64,000 nt of DNA from contig DATFQY010000123.1 in NCBI GenBank assembly GCA_035263845.1, positions 35,222-99,221 of the forward strand. The letters run 5' to 3'. The notes beneath the pieces were generated by a model. It was not told the origin of the DNA and did not search any database. It saw nothing but the letters and a program-made list of their open reading frames with translations. Positions 26,888 through 34,332 of this stretch are shown in pieces. Within the stretch, counting starts at the first letter, position 1; every line of letters begins with the position of its first letter. This DNA is from JAWOLE01 sp035263845 (GTDB lineage: Bacteria; Acidobacteriota; Thermoanaerobaculia; UBA5066; Gp7-AA6). The translations under genes and the position numbers were made by a program.

Positions 26888-26893
26888 ATGCTA
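26888..26893 (-). promoter_or_regulatory. -10 element of the methyltransferase gene (leaderless type)
   Basis: TAGCAT on the minus strand, 8 nt before GTG 26879, with no Shine-Dalgarno sequence. CTTGAG lies 16 bp further upstream as a possible -35. Confidence 0.55.
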
Positions 26894-26938
26894 CACTGCC
26901 GCCCAAGCACTCAAGTTCGCGGAGATCCCCCCAGGGGG

Positions 26939-27005
26939 CTCGGGGGACCGCGAGGTCCCCCGCGAAGGAAAGCGCTCGGGGAACCGCGAGGTCCCGCGGC
27001 GAAGG
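26939..27005 (+). repeat. Two direct copies of a ~30-bp hairpin with GCGA loop
   Basis: Copies at 26939-26968 and 26975-27005 share CTCGGGG-ACCGCGAGGTCCC-GCGAAGG with a few changes. The first contains a perfect 8-bp stem, GGGGGACC-GCGA-GGTCCCCC (26942-26961), closed by a GNRA-type tetraloop; the second stem has a bulge. Both lie in the leader of the plus-strand GT2 gene. The second copy ends in GAAGG, the likely ribosome-binding site for ATG 27014. Confidence 0.7.
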
Positions 27006-27013
27006 TCGCCTTG

Positions 27014-27967
27014 ATGGATAAGAAGCGGATCACCATCGTCGCGCCCGCCTTCAACGAAGCGGAGGGGGTCGCCCACTTCGCCCGGGCCGTGGCCACCGAG
27101 ATGGCCGGCCTGCCGTACGACTACTCGATTCTCTTCGTCAACGACGGAAGCACCGACGGAACGAGGGAGGTCCTCGAGAAGCTGCACGAGGAGGACCCGG
27201 AGCACTTCGGCGTCATCCACCTCTCCCGCAACTTCGGGCACCAGGCGGCATTGACCGCGGGGATGGACCACGCCGACGGCGACGCGGTGATCACGATGGA
27301 CTCGGACATGCAGCATCCTCCGCGGCTCCTGCCCGAGCTCCTCCGGCGCTGGGAAGAGCGCAACGACATCGTCCAGACCGTCCGAAAGAACACGCAGCGG
27401 TCCGGCTGGTTCAAGAGCGCCGCCTCCCGGGGTTTCTACGCTCTCGTCAACGAGTTCTCCTCGACGCGGATCGAGCCCAACGCCTCGGACTTCCGGCTCC
27501 TTTCGCGACGCGTGGTGGAGCTCTTTCGCCGGGACCTGAGGGAGAGGGACCGATTCCTTCGGGGCCTCGTCTCCTGGGTGGGATTCCGGATCGCCTGGAT
27601 CGAGTTCGAGGCGCCGCCCCGCTACTCGGGCGGGACGAAGTACTCGGTCCGGAAGATGACGTCGCTCGCGCAGGTCGGGCTCATCTCCTTCTCCAGGGTG
27701 CCCCTGCGGCTCGCGGTCGTCCTCGGGCTCACGGTCAGCGCCGTCAGCCTGCTCTACGGCCTCTTCGCGCTCTTCGCCTGGTTCTTCTTCAACCGCGCGG
27801 TCGTCCCCGGGTGGGCGTCCATCATCCTCGTCAGCACCTTCCTGGGCGGAGCCAACCTGCTCTTCCTGGGTATCCTCGGGGCCTACGTCGCCTCCATCGT
27901 CGAGGAGATCAAGGAGCGCCCGATCTACATCGTGGACGCGGTGCTCACTGGCGGGCGACACGGATGA
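27014..27967 (+). CDS. GtrB/ArnC-like polyprenyl-phosphate glycosyltransferase (GT2, two TM helices)
   Basis: 317 residues from ATG 27014, with GAAGG 8 nt upstream. VAPAFNEAEGV and LFVNDGSTDGT mark the GT-A fold; ITMDSDMQHPPRLLPE carries the DxD motif (~96). RDRFLRGLVSWVGFR and PPRYSGGTKYS are typical of GtrB/YfdH-type enzymes. Two C-terminal TM helices (~225-255, ~265-290) anchor it in the membrane. Such enzymes make polyprenyl-phosphoryl-glucose or another lipid-linked sugar on the cytoplasmic face, usable by GT-C enzymes after flipping. It is transcribed away from the methyltransferase, and its 3' end overlaps the convergent GT39 gene by 23 bp. Confidence 0.9.
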   Translation: MDKKRITIVAPAFNEAEGVAHFARAVATEMAGLPYDYSILFVNDGSTDGTREVLEKLHEEDPEHFGVIHLSRNFGHQAALTAGMDHADGDAVITMDSDMQHPPRLLPELLRRWEERNDIVQTVRKNTQRSGWFKSAASRGFYALVNEFSSTRIEPNASDFRLLSRRVVELFRRDLRERDRFLRGLVSWVGFRIAWIEFEAPPRYSGGTKYSVRKMTSLAQVGLISFSRVPLRLAVVLGLTVSAVSLLYGLFALFAWFFFNRAVVPGWASIILVSTFLGGANLLFLGILGAYVASIVEEIKERPIYIVDAVLTGGRHG

Positions 27968-30900
27968 CCGAGGCGGGAGCGATCTCCAGGACGTAGAGGG
28001 TCTCCCGCGTCGAGCAGGAGCCCCGGGCCTCCTTAAGCCCCTTCTCCGAGAGGTCGCGCTCGGGAGCCGACGCCATCAGCGGGCGCCCCTGGACGTCGTA
28101 CGCGAGCGGCGAGGCCAGCGAGCGGTGGGGAAAGAGGATCCGCTCCGAGCCGTCGAAAGCGCAGCCGGCGAGGTCGGGATGGTACGGCGCCTCGGGATAC
28201 GCCACGGAGAACCGGCCTGCCTCCTGAGGCGCCCAGCGGCCCGGCGGGTTGCGGAAGACCCGGGCGAGCCCGGTCTCCTCGACGATCGCGACGGTGCCTT
28301 CCGGGGAGACGGCGACGCCGGCCGGGGTCGCGAATCGCCCGCCCGCCGGGGCGAGAGACTCCTCGTAGCGTCCCTCCCTCGAGAAGATCTCCACGGAGCT
28401 GCGCCCGGGGAAGCAAAGGACGACCCGGCCGTCGGGCAGGAACGCCGCGTCCGAGGCAGGCTGCTCGTAGGGGGGCTTCCACGATCCGATCGGCGCCCCG
28501 GAAGGGTCGCGGATCTCCAGGGCCGGCCCGATCCGGATCAGGCAATTGCCTACCGGGTCCACCGACAGGGACGCGTAGCCGAGCCTCGGCGGCGCGGGGC
28601 CGCGGAAGACCGTGTCCTCCTTTCCGTCGGGCTTGAAACGGTGGACCTTCCAGCCGGCCAGGCCCAGCGTCAGGACGTAGACGTTTCCCCGCGCGTCCAC
28701 GCCGACGTCGGCGGGCCTCTCCTCGAGCCGGGCGAAGAGCCCCGCCGAGCCGTATCCCGGGATCGCCACGACCGGCACGGCCGGAGCGGCCGCGACCGCC
28801 CGCGGAGCGAGCAGCAGGGGAGTGATGGGCTCTTCGGGCCGGCGCGCGGTGTCGGCGCGGACGCGGAGAGGGTGCCGGCAGCCGGCCGCGGAGTGAAACC
28901 GGATGGAGAAAGGATGGACGCCGGCCAGGTGCGGCCGGTGGTGTTCCGACTCCGCCGGCGGGGACCCGGCGGCGAGCTCCGCGCCGGGGCACGCCGGCTC
29001 GATCCGGAACCGGTACCAGTCTTTCCTCGGAAGGAGCAGTCCCCCCTCGACGGTCGCGCCCGATTCCGCCCCGCCGGCCGGCGGCGAGACCCCGCCCAGG
29101 CGCAGGGCGTCGATCTCCGACATCGGAAGCTCGAAGGCGAAGAGCCGGTTCTCCGGCTCGTCCCCGGGAAGCTCCCGGACCGGCGCCTGAGGAAAGAGGC
29201 GCCGCAGGAGCGCGACATGAGGCCGACTCTCCGTCGCGTCGGTCAGGATGTACCCGACCCGCTTCGGATGAAAGCTCTGGCGGCGGCTCTCGATCTCCTC
29301 CTCGGAGAGGTTGAGGGCAAAGACGGGATCGTTGAACTCGCAGCGCGGGTCGAGCGCGGAGCGGGGCCAGTCCTTCTCGTGAACGAACTGGCTGCACTGC
29401 CCGTGAGAACGGTGGACCGCTCCGTCGAGGCCGCCGACCTGGACGACGTCGCTCGAGACGGCCGCGACGTTGTGCAGGACGAGGTCGCAGCGCGAGAGGA
29501 GTGGCTCGACGAATCGCCGGACGACGTCGAAGCGGGGAGGCTCCGTGGGGAGCAGCAGGATCGAAGCCGCTCCGGCGCCGGCCGTCGCCGCGACGGCGAT
29601 CCCGAGCGTCACGGCGACGATCCTCGCCACCGCGCGGCCGGCGAGGAGCCGCGCCAGCCTCACGGAGGCCGTCACGAAGACGGCGGCCGCGATCGGGAGC
29701 GCCGGGAACATCAGGGAGATCCTGCGGGCTTCCGGCTCGTCGCTCAGGCATCCGGGAAGAAGCCCGACGGCGATCCAGAAAAGAAGGAGCGCCGCCCGGC
29801 GGTCCTGGAACTGCCCCAGCAGGTAACCGGCCCCGAGCGCTGCGAGCACCACGAGCCCCGCCGTGGTCGTGGTCTGCCGGGACTGGTCCACGTAGTAACG
29901 CGTGTACCAGTGGCTCGCGTACCTCGTGTTGTGGGTCATGCCGGCCAGGACGTGGCCGGCATTCCTCGAGACGCGCGCGCTCTGCCGTGCGAGGACCTGG
30001 ATCGGCCGCGCGTCCGCCGGGACGCCCGCCCGCCAGGCGGACTCTCCCCGGACGACCGCCGGGTTGATGAACCGCCACCCGTGTGCCTCGTCGGCGGCGA
30101 ACTCCATCACCGACACGCCGGCGACCCAGAGGAGGAAGCCCCCGAGGAGGATCGGAGCCACGACCCGGAGCCGCGCGAAAGCGCCGCGCACGAAGATTGC
30201 CTCGTGGACGGCCAGGAGGAGCGGCAGTGTGAAGAGCACCCAGGAGGGCGTGTAGAAGAAGCGGCAGGCGACCATCCCGGCCGCCGCCGCCAGGGCGGCC
30301 CGGGCGGCGAACCGCTCCTGCAGGGAGAGACAGAGGTGCGCCGTCACGATCGCCAGGACCGCGACCGCTTCGAAGAAGGTGTTGTCGGTGCGCGACCAGT
30401 AAATCTGCTCCGGGGCCGCGACGAAGAGGACGCCCGCCACGGACGCTGCCCCGCGGCCCGCGATCCTCCGGGCCAGCCAGTAGAGCAGCGGGATCGCGAG
30501 GACTCCCCAGAAGACCGACACCAGGCGGATCGAGAAGATGGAGGCGCCGAGGAACCTGTAAAAGGCGTAGTGCGTGAGCGAGTGGAAGATCCCGTTGCCC
30601 GTTCCGAGGAACTCCGTCTGCAGGTAGTTGCGGATCCCGTGGCCGGTGTAGCTCCCGAGCATCATCGGGAGCGTTTCGCCCTCGAAGTAGGCGGGGTTCT
30701 CGGTCAGGGCGTAGCCGCGCAGGAAGAGCCCCGCCAGCGTCAGCCCGAAGACGATCGCCCACTCCCAGGGAGGCAGGCCGGGCGCCGCCGGTCCGGCGTC
30801 GCCGAGAGACGGCAGCTGCGGGAACCCGGGCAGGCGCGTCATGGGAAAGATCCGGCCGGCCGCGGCGGCGCAGAGGACGGCGGCGAGGTAAAGGCCGATC

Positions 30901-31253
30901 CCGGCGGGCGCGATCTTTCTTTGCAGAAGGACCTGGCCCCAAACCGCGAGCGCCGGGGCGGCGAGGAGAAGAAGCAGGGGCAGCGCGCGCGACCGGGCCC
31001 GCGCCGCGGCCAGGAAGGCGAAGGCGGCGGCCAGGATGGTGACGGCGGCGGCGACCTCGAGGCGGTGATGCCAGAGCCACGAGATCGTCCCGCCCGCTCC
31101 GGCGTTGAAGACCGCGACGGCCGGCGCGAAAAATCCGAGAACCCGTGTTCCCTCCCGGTCCGACGCCCGGCCAAGCAGCGCATACGCCGCAAATGCGGCG
31201 AGCGATCCGGCAACGAGCGCCAGGGGCGGGAACCACCTTCGTTGTTGAATCAC
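27945..31253 (-). CDS. GT39-type glycosyltransferase with C-terminal beta-propeller-like region
   Basis: 1102 residues if it starts at GTG 31253. Two N-terminal TM clusters precede the first-loop acidic motif NPAYFEGETLPMMLGSY, in the place of the usual HDE. IYWSRTDNTFFEAVAVLAI and LVSVFWGVLAIPLLYWLA are GT39-like. After the membrane domain comes a soluble segment (~560-820) and a propeller-like region (~829-1102) with weak blades, for example VGVDARGNVYVLTLG, SVDPVGNCLIRIG and VAVSPEGTVAIVEE. No ribosome-binding site is visible; GATTAT lies 6 nt before the GTG. An ATG further upstream (31319) is in frame but would overlap the divergent gene. The start is therefore the least certain part. Confidence 0.78.
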   Translation of the reverse strand: MIQQRRWFPPLALVAGSLAAFAAYALLGRASDREGTRVLGFFAPAVAVFNAGAGGTISWLWHHRLEVAAAVTILAAAFAFLAAARARSRALPLLLLLAAPALAVWGQVLLQRKIAPAGIGLYLAAVLCAAAAGRIFPMTRLPGFPQLPSLGDAGPAAPGLPPWEWAIVFGLTLAGLFLRGYALTENPAYFEGETLPMMLGSYTGHGIRNYLQTEFLGTGNGIFHSLTHYAFYRFLGASIFSIRLVSVFWGVLAIPLLYWLARRIAGRGAASVAGVLFVAAPEQIYWSRTDNTFFEAVAVLAIVTAHLCLSLQERFAARAALAAAAGMVACRFFYTPSWVLFTLPLLLAVHEAIFVRGAFARLRVVAPILLGGFLLWVAGVSVMEFAADEAHGWRFINPAVVRGESAWRAGVPADARPIQVLARQSARVSRNAGHVLAGMTHNTRYASHWYTRYYVDQSRQTTTTAGLVVLAALGAGYLLGQFQDRRAALLLFWIAVGLLPGCLSDEPEARRISLMFPALPIAAAVFVTASVRLARLLAGRAVARIVAVTLGIAVAATAGAGAASILLLPTEPPRFDVVRRFVEPLLSRCDLVLHNVAAVSSDVVQVGGLDGAVHRSHGQCSQFVHEKDWPRSALDPRCEFNDPVFALNLSEEEIESRRQSFHPKRVGYILTDATESRPHVALLRRLFPQAPVRELPGDEPENRLFAFELPMSEIDALRLGGVSPPAGGAESGATVEGGLLLPRKDWYRFRIEPACPGAELAAGSPPAESEHHRPHLAGVHPFSIRFHSAAGCRHPLRVRADTARRPEEPITPLLLAPRAVAAAPAVPVVAIPGYGSAGLFARLEERPADVGVDARGNVYVLTLGLAGWKVHRFKPDGKEDTVFRGPAPPRLGYASLSVDPVGNCLIRIGPALEIRDPSGAPIGSWKPPYEQPASDAAFLPDGRVVLCFPGRSSVEIFSREGRYEESLAPAGGRFATPAGVAVSPEGTVAIVEETGLARVFRNPPGRWAPQEAGRFSVAYPEAPYHPDLAGCAFDGSERILFPHRSLASPLAYDVQGRPLMASAPERDLSEKGLKEARGSCSTRETLYVLEIAPASVIRVARQ

Positions 31254-31256
31254 ACC

Positions 31257-31265
31257 AATATAATC
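31257..31265. promoter_or_regulatory. Overlapping divergent -10 elements
   Basis: AATATAATC gives a perfect TATAAT on the plus strand (31259-31264), 53 nt before ATG 31318. On the minus strand it gives TATATT (31262-31257) or GATTAT (31265-31260), the latter 6 nt before GTG 31253. No -35 stands out on either strand. Confidence 0.5.
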
Positions 31266-31317
31266 GTCCCCAGCCGGAATCCATCCATGCGCCAGATTTG
31301 ACGGTAGCGGCCCGGCC

Positions 31318-34300
31318 ATGATCTTCCTCGCCATGGTCGTCGCGGCTTCCGCCGCGGCCGCGCCGGCGCCGCCCGGCGAAGTTCCGACCGTTTCGGTGTC
31401 GAGGACCGGCCTCGGAGAGGTCTCCCAGTACCGGGATGGAAAGCTCGTGCGGCGATGGACAGGGTTGTCGGGTATCCGGAGCCTGCAGGTCACGGGTCCG
31501 GGACGGCTGGGCGTCTTCGAGCAGGACAACCGCCGGTTCCTGGAGTTCGACTCGTCCGGGACCGTTCTGCGCGGGGTCCCTCTCGCGGCGATCGACATCT
31601 TCGGAGGGTCGGTTCTGTCCAACGGCCACCTCCTCGTCTCCGTCGGACGGCAGGGCGTGATCGAGCTCGACGGCTCGGGCAACGTCTCGTGGCGCGCGCC
31701 GCCCCCGGAAGCGACATCGGAAGTCGTGGCCGCCGTGCGCGGTGCGGACGGCCGAACGCTGTGCGCCGTGCGCCGCGCCGGCGCCGCGCTCTATGTTGCG
31801 GCCTCGGGAGCCTCCGACTGGTCCGCCGTTCGCCTGTCCGACATCGAACCGTTCGCGGACCCGTGGCTGCGGCCGGGCCTGCGCGCGCTCGACTCGACCG
31901 GGCGGCGGTTCGCGCTCTGGTACCAACCTTGGACGGGGTGGCGACGGCTCGATTGGAAGGAGGGCGAAGACCCGCGTGCCGCCGACGTTCCCGCCGAGGC
32001 CGGAGTCCAGGCGATCGCCGGACTCTCCGGCGGGACGACCTGGGTCGCGCGGACCCCGTACGAGGTCCTGGAGCTTTCTCCCACCTCCGCCGAGCTCGGG
32101 AAGGTGACCATCGCCGACGAAGTCCAGGACATCGCCGCGGCCGCCGATGGAAGTCTCTTCGTGGCCGTCGAGAGGACGCCCGACAGAGAGCGGCCGGCGC
32201 ATCTTCCGCCCGCCCCGGACCACCGGCCCTTCGCGTGGAGCGTCCTGGCCCTGTGGGTCTCGGGCTCTCTGGCGTTCCTCGCGACGCTCCAGGCGGTCGT
32301 CTGGAAGCGATCGGGGGCGGGGACTGCATCGGCCGGGAGTCCTGAACTCGAGGTCCCGGCGCTCCGGGAAGCCGTTCGGGCGCCGGCCGGCCGACGGTGG
32401 ATCTTCGCCTCCGCAACTTTCGTGCTGGGTGTCGGGCTTGCCGCCGTCGGCTGCCTTCGGATTCGCGAGCACCCGCCGCGCCCCGGGATGGCGCTGCTCT
32501 TTTCGGGCGTCGTCCTCGCCGCCGCCGCGGCCCAATGGTGGTCGCGCCGCGTTTGCGGGAACGTCGATTTCCGCTGGCTCGAGACATCGGCCGCGCGGTT
32601 CCCGCGGTGGCTCTCACTCCCCACCTGGATCGTCGTCGCGGTCCTGCTCGGCGGGGGAGCCCTTCTCTGGCTCTGGCAGTCGCGCGGGATTCACCCCTTC
32701 GCTTCCGTTTCGCTGTGGGTCGCCCTGCAGGTTGTCGCCGCCGGCTTCCTGGCCCTCTCGCGGCGGCCCGCCCGCGCGCGGGCCATCCCGTGGGAAACCC
32801 TCCTCCACCTGGCCTTACTGCTCGCGCTCGGGTGGATCCTTCTGAGCCGCGACCTCGACGGGGTACCCAGGAACGTCCACAACGATGTCGGGTCGACCGT
32901 GGAGTTCGCTCTGCGCCTTCTGGAAGGGCGGGCGCCCGGCCTGTTCGCCGGCGGTTACGCCGAGATCCCGTATCCCGGACACCTGCCGACGAGCCTCGGC
33001 CTTCTCCTCGAAGGGAAGACGGTCGTCGGCTCGCGTTGGGGAGGGATGCTGGTTGGCCTGCTGGCGGTGCTCGGGACCTACGCTCTCGGACGTGAGTATC
33101 GAAGCCCGCGCCTCGGGCTGTTCGCTGCGACTCTCCTGCTCGCCTCGATTCCGTTCCTCCACTTCTCCCGCTCGACTCCTTTCGGAGAGGTCGCGGCCTA
33201 CTCCGCGTGGCTCCTCTACCTTCTCCTGCGAGCCGTTCGGACCGCCAACCCGGGAGCCTGGCTGCTCCTGGGCGTTGTCGGCGGATGGGGGCTGCTTCTC
33301 TTCTACTCCGCCCGCGTCGCCCTGGCGGGCGTGATCGTGGCCGGAGTGTTCCTGGCCTTGCGGTCGCCGAGGGTCACCCTCCGACGATGGTACGGGCCGC
33401 TCCTGTTTGCCCTGGGCTTCGCCGTCGCCGTCGTCCCGATGGTGCCTTACTGGCGTTCCCACCCATCGGCGTTTCTTCACCGGATGGACACGTCCTTCGC
33501 TCTCTACGATCCGCGCTCCGGTTTCCACGCTGAGGTCCTCGAGAGGATCACCGGGAAGCCGTTTCTCACGACGCTGGGAATGTTCTACAACCAGGGGGAC
33601 GCCAGCGGCCAGGGGACTCTCTCGCCGGCCGCGGGACCGATCGAGGCGGCATTGCTGTCGGTCGGGCTGGCGGTCGTCCTGGCCGACGGCTTCGGCGCCA
33701 ACGTGGCGTGCCTCGCCTGGTTCCTGACGATGCTCCTCGGATGCGGCACCTTCACGGAGGCAACGCCCTGGTTCACGCGGCTCGTTGCGGTCGCGCCGGT
33801 CGCCGCGCTCTTCATGGCCCGGGTGGTTGACCTGTTCCTGGGAACCCTGCCGATTCGCCGGGCCGGATCGGAGCGCGCCGTCACGGCGCTCGCCTTCGCG
33901 GGCCTCATCGTCCTGGCGGCGGGCAACTTCGAGAAGTATCGGCGATACGAGCACGCGCTGCCGGCGAGCGATTTCACCGCCTTCGGCCGGGCGGCGCTCG
34001 CCCTGGGCCCGCGCTACCGGTTCGCGTGCGTCACTTTCCAGCGGGCCGAGTTCTCGTGCCTGCACCCCTCGTTCCTGCCGTTTCTCGCCGGCCTCGACGT
34101 CCGGGATCTTCGTGATCCCATCCGCGCGATGCCGTTTCCCGCCGGCAGGCCGATGGCTCTGATGATCTCGTTCGAGCGGTTCGTACCGCACCCGGCCGAC
34201 CCGAAAGAGCTCATCGCGGCCATCCTTCTCCGGTATCCCGCCGCCTCGGTCCGCTCGGTTTACCGGACACCGGAGAAGAACGGCCCCGCGATCGGCGCCC

Positions 34301-34320
34301 TCGTCCTCCTGTCCCCGTGA
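31318..34320 (+). CDS. Secreted-type N-terminal propeller fused to a GT39 membrane domain (reversed order)
   Basis: 1000 residues. A signal peptide or signal anchor (MIFLAMVVAASAAAA) is followed by a propeller-like beta repeat region (~25-285: LVRRWTGLSGIRSLQV, GGSVLSNGHLLVSVG, GSLFVAVERTPD). A TM helix comes at ~303-325 (FAWSVLALWVSGSLAF). The GT39 domain then runs to the end, with NVHNDVGSTVEFALRLL (~515-530) in the catalytic loop position and IPFLHFSRSTPFGE as a PMT_2-like mark. This is the only GT39 fusion here with the propeller before the membrane domain; both orders leave the propeller outside the cytoplasm. No ribosome-binding site is obvious at ATG 31318. The convergent operon ends 12 bp downstream. 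Confidence 0.82.
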   Translation: MIFLAMVVAASAAAAPAPPGEVPTVSVSRTGLGEVSQYRDGKLVRRWTGLSGIRSLQVTGPGRLGVFEQDNRRFLEFDSSGTVLRGVPLAAIDIFGGSVLSNGHLLVSVGRQGVIELDGSGNVSWRAPPPEATSEVVAAVRGADGRTLCAVRRAGAALYVAASGASDWSAVRLSDIEPFADPWLRPGLRALDSTGRRFALWYQPWTGWRRLDWKEGEDPRAADVPAEAGVQAIAGLSGGTTWVARTPYEVLELSPTSAELGKVTIADEVQDIAAAADGSLFVAVERTPDRERPAHLPPAPDHRPFAWSVLALWVSGSLAFLATLQAVVWKRSGAGTASAGSPELEVPALREAVRAPAGRRWIFASATFVLGVGLAAVGCLRIREHPPRPGMALLFSGVVLAAAAAQWWSRRVCGNVDFRWLETSAARFPRWLSLPTWIVVAVLLGGGALLWLWQSRGIHPFASVSLWVALQVVAAGFLALSRRPARARAIPWETLLHLALLLALGWILLSRDLDGVPRNVHNDVGSTVEFALRLLEGRAPGLFAGGYAEIPYPGHLPTSLGLLLEGKTVVGSRWGGMLVGLLAVLGTYALGREYRSPRLGLFAATLLLASIPFLHFSRSTPFGEVAAYSAWLLYLLLRAVRTANPGAWLLLGVVGGWGLLLFYSARVALAGVIVAGVFLALRSPRVTLRRWYGPLLFALGFAVAVVPMVPYWRSHPSAFLHRMDTSFALYDPRSGFHAEVLERITGKPFLTTLGMFYNQGDASGQGTLSPAAGPIEAALLSVGLAVVLADGFGANVACLAWFLTMLLGCGTFTEATPWFTRLVAVAPVAALFMARVVDLFLGTLPIRRAGSERAVTALAFAGLIVLAAGNFEKYRRYEHALPASDFTAFGRAALALGPRYRFACVTFQRAEFSCLHPSFLPFLAGLDVRDLRDPIRAMPFPAGRPMALMISFERFVPHPADPKELIAAILLRYPAASVRSVYRTPEKNGPAIGALVLLSP

Positions 34321-34332
34321 GCGACCGCGCGG

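Noticed and set aside
28125..31301. 1058-residue plus-strand open frame opposite the GT39-propeller gene at 27945-31253
   Set aside because: Highly charged, repetitive composition and no recognisable motif, whereas the minus strand encodes TM helices and GT39 motifs.
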